From contig NC_060233.1 in NCBI RefSeq assembly GCF_021155775.2, forward strand, positions 41,333,609 to 41,397,608: DNA of 64,000 nucleotides, written 5' to 3'. A program made the translations under genes and the position numbers. Positions 1 through 10,603 of this stretch are shown here, piece by piece. Numbering within the stretch: position 1 is the first letter of the stretch; each line of letters starts with the position of its first letter. The notes under the pieces were generated by a model. It ran no database searches, was not told the DNA's origin, and was given only the letters and a program-made list of their open reading frames with translations. Source of the stretch: Neodiprion pinetum. Taxonomy: Eukaryota; Arthropoda; Insecta; Hymenoptera; Diprionidae.

Positions 1-2140
1 CGATTTTATATGGCGCACCTTACGGTATTTAGATATTTTAATTAACCGATCGACCATAAATTATGGTAATTGGGAGAGTTGAGAGAATTGGAATCGTTGC
101 CTGTTCCTGTGCCTCTTTTATATATTTCAAACCCGGATCGCCGCGCGGTCCCGATCGAGACGGGAATATTAATCGGAATCGAGACGAAGAGTAACTCGCG
201 ATCGCAAAAGAGCGGGATTTCTTTCAAACTTTACAATATTGCGAAGGAAAACATTCCGTAATTGGTGCGGTGCGGGAGAAGCGATCAATCGAGCATCAGC
301 CGACGGTTGAAGGGGGATGAGAAAACAGCGGGAAATACCGATAGAAACAAGTCATTGTTCGTTCGACAACGGATCGCGGTAATTGTATGAAAAAAGAAGA
401 AACGTTCTCATCCCCGATTCGCTACGTATATCTATACAGACCTCGTCTAAACCGTCTTCAAAACTACGGTCCAACTCTCCGGGGTAAAACGGCGCTCCGA
501 GTTGTCTAGGGGTCACCGGTCAACGGCTCGAGATGCGATAGAACAGGCCATTATGCCGGCCTGATAAGATAGGTCCACCCTCGGAGCCGGCTACTCGAAC
601 CTTGATACACCGGACGCGCCTCGAGGGCATGAAAAATCTAGGAGTAACCCTGCCGCTGGTGTCGGACGACCCTCGGCCGGCTATCTCGGGGCTCCGATCG
701 AGCGCCGCTGGTCAGTCGGGTCCTTCATTTCCTGTACCAATCTATATCCGCAGGGCGCTGGTTGATTCGGCGTCGAATTTACATTCGGGATTAAGCCGGT
801 ATTCCGAGTTCAGAGGAAAATCGATCGGACGCGACTTTTCCTCGCGTCATGCGGCGGAAAAGGGAGAAAGGCGATGCAATTTCGACGTAGGTAAGCCTTC
901 GAGCCATCGACGTCGCGGCTCCCCTCCGACAAATAATAACATTTCTATAAGGCGGTCGTTTGTAGTCGACGCCCGCCGCCGCGAACCCCCGTTTCAATTA
1001 ACGCATGACGTATGACGTATGCCGTATAAGGACCATCCGAGCACCTCTCTCGCCCTCGCTCAGGGCCGTAATGCCGGAGGTCGCGCGGCTAAGTAACTCT
1101 ATATCATACTACTACGTGACAGGAACGACGTAATGTCCGTCGAAACAGAGACGCTTCTCCCCTTCGGGATAACCGGAAACCCTCCGAGCTTTTCGGAGCC
1201 CGGATAACCGGCCAAAATATCTCGGTGCTGTGCGTTTGGCAAGAGTTGAATTTCGGAATTTTTATCACGGCACGGACGGAGTAACTCTTCGTCCAGGTAT
1301 TGCGGATCGGATAATTTACAACTGTAGACAAAAAAAAAACTTTTAGTTTTCGGCCTTTGGCAATCGGAATCGTGTATACAACGCATAAAACGTTTGCGTC
1401 GACGCAACTTACAAAAAATCACGCGAACTATTTCGCATCAGTGGTAATACTTTAGGCATTTTTGCGAAAAAGTTTGGTACGGCGATCCGGAAGATTCTTC
1501 TCAGTATCGAAAAATGAAAAATTGATATCCAAGCTCTTGTTTACAATTCCGATACTTTTTTGTTATCGACTTTATAAAAGATTCTCAACCGGCCAATTTC
1601 CCTCGAGAATTACATATTCGAGACTGACGCTACTTCAACGAATGTGAAAACTACCATCGGTTCCAATTTTTTCCAACTGCCGAACCGCGTTGTTTTCGTT
1701 ATAAGAATAGTTTCACGGGCGGCGATACTCGGGTGGAAAATTGCCTCGGTGAGTGTCCCGGCTCTGTCCGGCATTCGGGACATCCGGCCGTCGAGATAAG
1801 TCCAGCGAAGCTCTCGGAGTCGATCTCATATTCGGTCGGACTCCCCAGCTCCGCGCATCGGGTCCTTTCGCATCTAGTCTCGGGTCATTCGTCACGGACT
1901 CGCTGAGAGCATCGTCTCGATAAGGCTCGCCCGGGTCTTTCCCTTCGGGGCTCCGGGGTTGCGGGTCGCTATCTGCCGCTGCGGAGGCGGGGGTGGATGC
2001 GGAGGCGGAGGCGAGGTCCCTCCAGCGCCCCGAATCCACTCCATCTCACTTGGCTCGGCACCCGGGCCACCCCGCCCGCACCAACGCCATCAATCAAGGT
2101 TGTCAATTTGTAATGGCGATTCTCTGTGTCCATCTCGGCC

Positions 2141-2205
2141 GGGTCCAGGCTCCCTCCCTCCCCCCGCCCCCCCCCCCCCCCCCCCCCCGCCCTCCTCCTC
2201 TTCTC
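2141..2205. repeat. C-rich tract with poly-C run
   Basis: It contains 22 consecutive C at 2167-2188 in a longer C/T-rich stretch. It is low-complexity, and the proline-rich frames across it are not genes. Confidence 0.95.
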
Positions 2206-4439
2206 CTCCACGCTCGACGGGATCCTACGGCTCGCCGATGGAACGGGAGAATTGAGTAGCGGAGTGACCAGCTCCGAATCCTCTCCCGCCACCTCTTTCT
2301 GCTCTATGGTATTTCAGGGGACGGGGCTAAATAAAATAAATGTCCGAGGGGACAAAAATGCCCTTAGAAACAGCGCTGCCTCGCGTTGGCTCTTTGTTTT
2401 GTTTTTTTTTCTCCTCAATTACCGAAACTCTGCGGCGGGTCTCAGGGCACTGGTACTCGGGACTAGGATCGCCAAAAATCGGGAACGACGGAACGGGTGA
2501 AAGTGTAATTAAAAAAGAGAGCACGAACGGCGCCCCGGTGTTTTCGTTATTGAAATTAAAATCCACCGGAATTGTATAGCTCGATAAGGAAGCTTGACGT
2601 GCATGCGTTGTCCTTCGGCTTATCAACGATCCTTACGCGCTCTTCGGTATGTTCGTATCCCGAACGTTCGCGAATCGCAGTTCGGTGTCGTCGGATGTTC
2701 GAGGAGGGCGCGAGATTGTTGCGCGAGCGGAGTTAACGTTACGAGATACAACTTTGAGAGTGGTAATCGTGCGGCTTGGCACCCGGTCTGCATCTCCGGA
2801 TTGGACTAATGCATAATGCGTTTAATGGGTGCGTGACATGTTCCGAGTCGTGTGACGGCTGCGGTGGAACGACGAGAGCTGGCCGACCCGTCGGCTGTGT
2901 CCTACTTGCCGGGCTAATGATGCCGGCGTTGCACGGCTGAGGTCGTCATCAATCATACTTTCATTACGACGATTGCCGGTGCGCCCTGCGCCAGAAACAT
3001 CCCGAATAGAAGTATCCGACTGTCGGGCCTCGCGCGTAATTTTTCCCGCGACAACGAACTCGAAGAAAGCAGGGAACCCCGACCCCTGGTTGAAAACCGT
3101 CACCGCGGCAGAAACGCTGCGTAATAACCGGAGTGTGTCTCCGGCTATTAATTCTGAAGGGAAAGTCTTGGAACGCGTAATGGAAGACCCGTAGACTAGC
3201 TGCGTAAGTCCTCGGGCCGATCCCCTCGCCAAAAACCATCCCTCGGCTCCCTCGGCGAGCCATTCGCGGCCCTATCGCTCGTTTTGCCCATTACGCCAAT
3301 CGGCGCTCCGCCACTCACTTAACCCGGACGAAAATTCATTTACTCGACGTATTTTGAAACGAAAAAATTCCACATAAAGCCGACTCGCGTTCGCCGTTAG
3401 ACGTTAATGGATAACCGCACGGATAGGAGGCGAAAGGCGGGGATGCGGTCGGTAAACTGACTGGGATTTGATCGAGGAAAGAAATTTATACGCGCGGTTG
3501 ACGGCGCTTGAAAATTTCGAGAGCTCGAAAAATATTGTAAAAAAAAACACTGGCGCGGTTCAGAACTGGGCGAGAATGCAGTCCGGGCAATTCCAGGACT
3601 CGTCCTTAAACTCGAGAAGCTATCCTGGAGATTGAGCGGGGGGCGGTAGACAACCCTGACCTCGGGCGGTAGGAAATTTTTCTCCTTCTCGTTTGTCGCG
3701 CAATAAATATAACTGCCTGCGAGGCATACGCTCGGGGTAATTTTACGAGAATACCACGCGACCTCCACCCCCGCCCCGTATACGTCTTATTGCCTGTCAT
3801 GGCGCCGTTCGCACAAAACATCGGGCCAAGTGTACGCGCGCGGCCGCGGCAAAGTCTCAGCTTTACGACACTTTCGGGCGAGCTGTTACGTTTTTACAAC
3901 GTCGTTCTGAAAACGCGGAGGGGTGTATCTACCCGGCTGTGCTCGAGTTCCCCGTTCCACCTCCGGCGATTCCTCGCGATATTGTCAGAAGGGCGTAAGG
4001 TCGGCTCGGCGGGAATCCGAGAGATCCAAATATATGAACGTCTGGCCGCGTGACGGGGTTGATTTTCGCGTATCGCTGAAATAAGCTGATCCGACGAAGT
4101 CGATACTCGAAAAGAAGTTTAGGCACCTTTTGAACGTAGGTGATTATACCGATGCGCGGAAGGTTGGATTTTCGCAACTTACGACTGAGACGGTGACTCG
4201 CGCCGTTATCGTTCTCGTCGAGGAGACACGCGCCGATACGAAGTTAATAGAATCCTAAACAAGGGACTACTTCCTCCCTCGTAAAATGATGCACCGAGAG
4301 TTTATAGTTTGCGGTTATGCGTTCCTTTCCCCCTGAGCCAGCGCGTTGGGGCGCGTGATTGAAATGATTTTGAAAATAGAGACGGCACGAAAATCGCGCG
4401 ATATTTTGGCCGTCGGAGAGCGGTGGAGAAGCTCGGGAA

Positions 4440-4990
4440 AGTGGAAAGAGATAGATTATATTAGATTAGATTTATTAGAGGCTAGGGATCCAGAAGTCAA
4501 TGACTAGAGTTCCCGTATAGCTTAAGCATTATGCAAAATATACATACCAAGGTGATTATTTACATATGGTAGTAGATAAAATCTACTCGCATTATATCGC
4601 ATTGTACAAAGCTTAATATTATAACAATCTTATTAGTATTCAGACTAATGAAGTATACAAAAAGAAAACAAAGCAAGTATTAGTATGATAAAAAAAGAGA
4701 AAAAATAACAAAGAAGGGCGCAAACAAAATTAGTGACCAATAACTAGCCTAGGCTACACACCAATGGTGTTACTTGCAACCCTTTATCAGATTTAAATTT
4801 ACTAAACAAATGGGCAAACAGATGCTGCCTAAAGCAAGGGCGTTCGTACATGTTCCTAACGCGGATCGGGAGTTTGTTCCACTTTTCGGCGCACGAGACA
4901 AAACGCGAATCACGAAAATAATTCAGACTTGCCTTAGAAATTACAAGATCAAGATGCGTCGCGCGCTTCGTTCCAGGACGATAGAAAGAG
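4440..4990 (-). mobile_element. Decayed 3' end of a non-LTR retrotransposon
   Basis: The minus-strand frame ending at the stop at 4744 contains DSRFVSCAEKWNKLP followed by a basic, aromatic stretch (FRQHLFAHLFSKF). The motif F-x(n)-WN-x-LP with a following F-x(3)-L is typical of the extreme C-terminus of reverse transcriptase ORFs in jockey/CR1/RTE-type non-LTR elements. About 300 nt of AT-rich sequence follow the stop, like a 3' UTR, and end in TAATC/TCTAAT-type short repeats near 4450-4475. The element is heavily 5'-truncated: coding similarity fades at a GA-rich microsatellite near 4985-5010. The clade cannot be assigned and the boundaries are approximate. Confidence 0.55.
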
Positions 4991-5537
4991 AGAGGGAGAG
5001 GGAGAGTGGAGGGGTTGGACTGATCAGGATTGACTCCGGGATGATAATCTGGCGGACACGGATTTCCACTTTGCTCTTGGCGAAGGTATAACGCGACGTC
5101 GTCGTCTCGACGCGCCTCAGCTGCCGAATCCCTCCGCCGCCGAGTGAGAGAGGCGGGCGATAATTTTAGCAATTTTTCAATCGGCGTTCGCCGAAATTCC
5201 GTAGCTGCGAGGCCGGGGGCGGAAAGCTACTTGCGCTAAACCGCCCCTAAAGCCTGGTTTCGGTAAAACAAACAACCCGTAACTCAGTGAGTGTTTATGA
5301 GAACGAAGAGGTGGACGGGGAGGGTCGGCAGAGTCGTAAAAGTGCGCGAAATGTCGGCCCGCGTTTGGACCCGGAACCCTCGCCGCCGCTGTTTCGCCGC
5401 TGAGAGTTTTCTTAAGAGCCGTAGTTTTCCCGATGAGAGTAAGAGCGGGGGCGCGGGGGCGAAACTCGGCCGGAAAGGTTTCCCGGGACAGCCGCATGTT
5501 CCCGGATCGTAAAACCCAGTCTGATCACCGCTACCAA

Positions 5538-5592
5538 TTATCCCGCCGTTATCCAAGCGTTATCCGGACGTTATCCTGGCGTTATCCACCCG
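5538..5592. repeat. Five-unit array with exact 11-bp period, unit TTATCCNNNCG
   Basis: TTATCC starts at 5538, 5549, 5560, 5571 and 5582, exactly 11 bp apart. In all five units TTATCC and the trailing CG are invariant, while the three bases between them differ in every unit (CGC, AAG, GGA, TGG, ACC). On the gene strand the core is GGATAA, a GATA-like motif, although canonical WGATAR sites have A or T where this has G. It is either a diverged minisatellite or a helically phased binding-site array. Confidence 0.8.
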
Positions 5593-6307
5593 TCTCCGCA
5601 CCCCTCACCACTCGCCCCTTTATTCCCGAACCCTTCAACCCGACGGCCAACCATCCCCCTCCTCTCTGTTCGCCCCCCTTCTTGTTGTCTCTCGTTCTGC
5701 TGTATCCGACGGGGCGATTCTCACCTCCTGAAGAGCGTTGCTTCGGATTCGGAGATAAGAAATTAACTAAATTCACGCCCGTTTGAAATCAAGATTCAAC
5801 CGCCCGGGAGGCCACCCGGGAATATCAAGTTAGATTTTAAATTGTCGGAAAGTAAATTTATCTTTATAACTCTCTCGAGATACTCGTCCAATTCATTCTA
5901 GTAGCCAATAAAACCATGAAACTCGACATCAGCGCCGTGTTTTAACGACAATTACGAGGCAAAATATTCTAGAAATTGTGAGAAATGGTTTAATTTCGTA
6001 TCGATATTTCAATCCGTTTCTAGTCTCGCCCCGCGACATATTTGGAACCTTAATATTCTCCCGCACGCGGGTATTTTCTACGGGAACGTCGAAGCGAACA
6101 CGGAAACGAAATTAGTTGGAAACCTGTCCGACTAAAAGGTACGAATCGAGTATCTCCGGGCGGTAGCGTTTGGTCAGAGGTTGAGTGAAACATCGCGGTA
6201 GGTTTAAATAATTCATCGATTCAATTACGGGGCAGTGAAACAAAGGCGTTCGGTAAAATATCGGCTATTCGAACTGATTGATTTTATTAAGCGTTATCAA
6301 GTATGCT

Positions 6308-6346
6308 CAGAGCGCGATACGTAATTGAATTACAATTGTCGCTCTG
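6308..6346. other. Hairpin with homeodomain-type motifs
   Basis: CAGAGCG (6308-6314) pairs with CGCTCTG (6340-6346). Inside, GTAAT (6321-6325) pairs with ATTAC (6329-6333) across a 3-nt loop, giving a symmetric two-stem structure with a 6x6 internal loop. The interior contains TAATTG and CAATT cores, and TGATTGAT (6275-6282, an Exd/Pbx-like core) followed by TTTATTA lies about 25 nt to the left. It could be an RNA structure, a cis-regulatory element read by Hox/Exd/Hth, or both. Confidence 0.4.
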
Positions 6347-6630
6347 GATTGTGGGATGATCAATTACGCACCGTCGGTCTACAACCAGTTTTGTATAATG
6401 CGATTAACCGCAACACAGCGATGTGAAACCCGATCCATATCTATGTCTACAAATTAAGTTCGAGAATAAGTTTTCAATTCGGATTCGAAAGACAGCCTGA
6501 CTGCTGGTTAAACATCCTAAGTACACGCAAAACTGTCACTATTATTAATGAACCGCGCCCCCTGACTCACGCCGACTTCCTACGAAATTTACCGAAGCTA
6601 AGGTTTCAGGATCTCCCGGCTCGTTTTCTC

Positions 6631-6687
6631 CCGCGTTCTACGCGGATCACACGCGTGCAACGTAGCTCCGTTCACCACCGCGTGTGA
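6631..6687 (-). other. hth: Two adjacent perfect hairpins just inside the intron after the 59-nt exon
   Basis: CCGCGT (6631-6636) and ACGCGG (6640-6645) pair perfectly across a 3-nt loop. One base away, TCACACGCG (6647-6655) and CGCGTGTGA (6679-6687) form a perfect 9-bp stem with a 23-nt loop. The pair lies 76-132 nt downstream of the 5' splice site on the transcribed strand. The shared CGCG cores allow alternative, mutually exclusive pairings. The location suggests a splice-regulatory RNA structure, which is inference. Confidence 0.5.
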
Positions 6688-6763
6688 GTACGTTCGTGTT
6701 TAGCGTGAGTCGAATGTAATCGTGTGTAATGGTCAAGCGATGACACAACCGGCTGCGACTTAC

Positions 6764-6822
6764 CGGCTCTGTTGCTCTGGTCGATCATGGGTTGAACGAT
6801 TCTACGTCTCGCATTGATAAAC
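6764..6822 (-). CDS. hth: homothorax exon: homeodomain recognition helix and C-terminal flank
   Basis: This 59-nt minus-strand exon supplies the G completing Trp48 and then reads FINARRRIV followed by QPMIDQSNRA, ending with one base (G) of the next codon. It contains the DNA-contacting core of homeodomain helix 3 (Ile50, Asn51, Arg53 by homeodomain numbering) and the conserved MEIS tail QPMIDQSNRA. The acceptor reads CTATGTTTCAG|G (AG at 6824-6823) with a CTAATC branch-like motif about 30 nt upstream. The donor is GCCG|GTAAGT (GT at 6763-6762). The 59-nt length equals the homologous MEIS exon. The sequence GCCGGT recurs about 15 nt into the intron, but there it gives only a poor donor (GTTGTG). 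The next exon, encoding the C-terminal tail, is not found between 6763 and 1, so the intron is probably longer than 6.7 kb. Confidence 0.97.
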
Positions 6823-9336
6823 CTGAAACATAGAACGAAGGAAGTTGCGATTAGATAGGAAGGAGCAAATCATCGGCCAAACTGTTGCCTACCACACCTC
6901 GTATCCGCGGTTCACTCAGTAAAAACAGCGATATCCTCGGCTGCGGGAACAAAGACTCGAACATACTATATACACGATATATACGGTGTTGAGAAGAAGA
7001 AGGTTCGAGGCAGGATCATTAGCCCATTGGAGAGGCTTCCGAGCGAGCGCTTCCCAAACAATAGATTTGCGGTATGTTTTGGGGGCATAAGAGGCGGCGA
7101 TGTGGACGGAGGACGAGGGACGGCGGGGGTGTACGTCAGTCGACGTCAGCGTCGCGGCTCCCTAATGGGCGCAGACGCCGGAAGTGATTGGGTTTCCGCT
7201 CGACTGGGTCCGGGCACCCTTGGCCGGATCGTCGGGGGTGAGGCGGGGGTGGTGGTGGTGGTGGTGGATGGAGGGCGTCGTACGCACCGGGTGAAATCGG
7301 GACTCGGGCAATCCGGGGAACGAGGATGGGAGCAGGAGAGGCGCAGCCCCCTTGTTTTGCAGCACATCTTTCTTGCTTAGTCTCACGCCTGGCTGACTCC
7401 CGGGAGAGTCTTATGAATAATAATTATTAAACTCTCGTCTATGTATACCATTATAGTACGAAACCCGTCGGGCAAGTTATAAGTCAGAGATGGTGAGTAT
7501 AACGGGTTGATGCCTCGCGCGTTCCGCAGCTCGCCGTTAAGAACCTTCAGAACCAATCTAAGTTGACGGGTTCAAGAAACATACTTTGCCTATCGCTCGG
7601 GTATTAGTCGAACATCCCGGTGTTTTAATAGCTCGACCGTTTCACCGTTTCAACCCCTTCGTTAAGTCTGCGCTACGTTACCTGCCTCCATGTGCACACA
7701 ATCTCGTGATCTCACCGCTGCGATAGTTGTGTTTAGGAGCATTCAAGTGATATTATCAGCTGTTTCAGCGGAACAGGTTTCAAGGAACAAATGGGCAGGT
7801 ACTCGCTCGCTCTCTCTCTCTCTCTTAAAGAAGCCTGTGGCACCCGGATATACCTACGTGTATACATATATTTGTAAAACTGTTGTCGCGGTGGATGCGG
7901 AAGATGTGGGATGAGGCAGGGTAACCGCAGCGCGACTTTGAATCGAATTACAGGAGGAACAGAGAGGATATAACTTAGCCGCTCTGTGTCAAGGCCCCGG
8001 ATATCGTTAGATGAAAGAGTATGCCGGCGCGCCCCGAGCCTCCCCGGTCGCTTTGCCTCTCAGTGCCTCGGCTTTCCCCTTTGGCGGTGTAGGCGGCATG
8101 TCGCAGCCAGCTGACTCCCGCCCCTGCCAGCCGCCCCCGTGGCTGAAATATCGCCCGAACAATGGCGCGCCATCCGAGCCACCCCAGCCCCCAACCCGCG
8201 GGCTGAGAGAAGCAGAGCGCAGAGAAACTCGGCAGCTCGGAAACCGTCGAGTCCGCCCTCCACCCCGGCTGTAACCAACAAGAGCTGGCGAGCCGGAGCT
8301 GGCTGATCCCCTCCCGGAAAACTTGTAGAAAAATTCGAAAAAGGGCTTTCCTCCAGCGGGGTTGGATTGGAATTTTTTCACCACCGACTCGAACGAGCCT
8401 TGTCTCCGTTTCTCCGCAGACTCTCGTCACTCGATAATCCGCGAGGTACATCCTCCTGCCCCGATATCACGACGGAACAACCGCAACAAATGACCCGAAA
8501 TCGATACAGCTTTTGTTTCCGGAGGCGTTGCGCGGATTATCGCGACATAATGAAGAACCTACTCGAACTCCGGATGCAAAGCCTCTGGGGTTACGGAAGG
8601 TGGGGAGGGGAGGGGGAGGGGGAGGATGAGGATGGGCGCCGAGGTACGAGGTGAACGTATTGTTCTCTTAGCAGCCTGCCGCTTTCCTCGGCACCACGTT
8701 CACCCCTGCATGGATGACAAAACACTTTTCCAACACTCCATCCCTGGACGACGTCACCATGATTCGGAATTTCGGCTCGCGTTTTTAATGCAGTTTTCAT
8801 TATGCGACGAACACCTTGTAATATTACACCGACGCATCGACGTCGCTGAATGCGTCGATAATTCGGTGAGGAAAACTTTCAGGTCAATAAAAAATTAATT
8901 TATATTTTTCATCCGTGTTCTCGAAGAACCTTTAAATGAATTCATAGAAGAAGACAAATGTTTTGATAAGTTGCTGGCGAAAAAAATCAGTGAGAAACAA
9001 ACGACACTATACGTGCAATCGTAGTCGTTGATACTGTATATAATACCTAAGCGGCGATAGATTGCAGCGGTCTCAGATCCCGTTACATTTTTATGGGAGG
9101 CCTGGAGAGAGCGAAGCATATGATGGTACTCCATAAAATAGAAATTTATTGCAGGGTGCTTACTGCATGACCTTGTATTTCGCGGACTAGGCAGTGGATT
9201 CTTGTACGTGCATGCATACGTAGGTGGGCACGATTCGTGTGCGTGAATAACGCGTGAATTTGATCACGTGTCGCGTGGGAACCGTGATGCGGAAGACTTG
9301 GCGATATGCTCGCAATGACGCAAGCTGTGTTCGAAT

Positions 9337-9358
9337 AAAAAAAAAAAAAAAAAAAAAA
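9337..9358. repeat. Poly-A run (22 nt)
   Basis: Uninterrupted A run, followed by further A-rich sequence to about 9450. No element body upstream could be recognised. Confidence 0.95.
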
Positions 9359-10562
9359 GACGGAGTGATAAAAAACAAAGCGCAAAAAAAAAAAGAAAAA
9401 AGATCGTGAGCCCGGAAACGAAGAAGAGAAAAGGAACGAAACAAAAAAACACGCTTAGTTGACGTTTTTTTCTGGTACAGTAAAAATTTGCATAACGTTA
9501 ATTAGATAAAGATTCGTGTATCATAAAAAGGTACACATATACACATTTACACTGCGTAGAGTACAAAAAGTGTTGACAGTTGGTGCCCAGTGCTTTAACA
9601 CTTGGAAATTTCGTATGAAAAAAGGAAAAGAAAAGAAAAAAAGTTAGCGAGTATCTAATGACAAATCAGTGACTGGACGATTTTGTTGAATTTTTATTAT
9701 TCAACATCTAAGAATAGACTGATGACGTTTCTATTTGAGAAACATTAGGATAACTTTGAGAACATCAAGATGCCTTCAGCAAATCTGGAGAAAACGATGA
9801 GAATGATATCCACGTGAACGGCGCCGCAGTTTAAATCATTGATTTTAATCACCATTTTCTTTTCACAGCTCATCGAAATGCCTGATTTTCGGGGTAGAAT
9901 TTCTGATAGGAACGCGGTACACGTACGTATAAATTTTTCATATCCGTAGAGCGTACGACGATAACTTACGTACCGAATGACGTCGCCTGATTTCGTCGGT
10001 GGGATTAATGCCGCAATGGAAGCCTCGGTCATAACACCGGCGCGTTGTTCCCGACGACTCAGGAATGCCGAGGATAACGATGATTACTGCCGCTCAGCGC
10101 GGTAATATTTACTCCTCGCGTAACCATTCGTAATTATCAAGAGAGGTTCCATTAGTTAACTGCAGTCAATATCCACCGCCCCGAGGCTCGCATCAAAACA
10201 TCATTACTACCTCGGAAGCTGGGCGAACCGGGAACGCCGACTCGGCTGGTAGGTAGTGCTATTGGTAATCAATTTCACTGCTGCACGCCGGTAATGCAAA
10301 AGGTCTCGATGCTCCGCTCCGGGCTCGCCGAGCGACTGACTGCAATATAATGTCAAGCACCGTTGCGGAAAAGAGTCACGAAACGACTTTCTCGCCCGTT
10401 TTTTGCCTGAAAAATATTTTCCGCGTCGCCTTTCGCAGCCCCGTGTTTGGCCCGATACGACCGACGGAGAGTTATCGCACCCGCTGATACGCGGCTCGGG
10501 TTATCGCGCGTTAATTAGCAATTGCCAGGCTGATCGGATGGCAGAGAGTTGCTGCTGGTCGG

Positions 10563-10603
10563 AGCTCGTCGACGGATGTAGAAACCGATATCCGTCGACA
10601 GCT
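10563..10603. repeat. Hairpin, 14-bp stem with one bulge
   Basis: GTCGACGGAT (10568-10577) pairs perfectly with ATCCGTCGAC (10590-10599) across a 12-nt loop. AGCT on each side (10563-10566 and 10600-10603) extends the stem past a single bulged C. The function is unknown. Confidence 0.6.

Larger units (their letters stand above)
1..6763 (-). other. hth: hth intron downstream of the homeodomain (partial)
   Basis: This is intron following the 59-nt exon; it begins with GTAAGT at 6763 and runs off the left edge. I looked on the minus strand for the conserved Hth C-terminal coding sequence (the GYMMD and HRPPGDP type motifs expected by homology) and found none, so the last exon or exons should lie beyond position 1. 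Contents: two adjacent hairpins close to the donor (6631-6687), another hairpin at 6308-6346, the 11-bp periodic array at 5538-5592, a retrotransposon remnant at about 4440-4990 and a poly-C tract at 2167-2188. Confidence 0.75.

Noticed and set aside
1713..2500. Proline-rich open frames around the poly-C tract
   Set aside because: They are produced by the C-rich microsatellite; no family motif and no splice or start context.
1..6763. Expected C-terminal hth exon
   Set aside because: Searched by eye on the minus strand for GYMMD/HRPPGDP-type coding and acceptors; nothing convincing, so not annotated.
7670..7695. GGCAG|GTAACG on the gene strand
   Set aside because: The upstream sequence is not pyrimidine-rich and the donor lacks the consensus G at +5.
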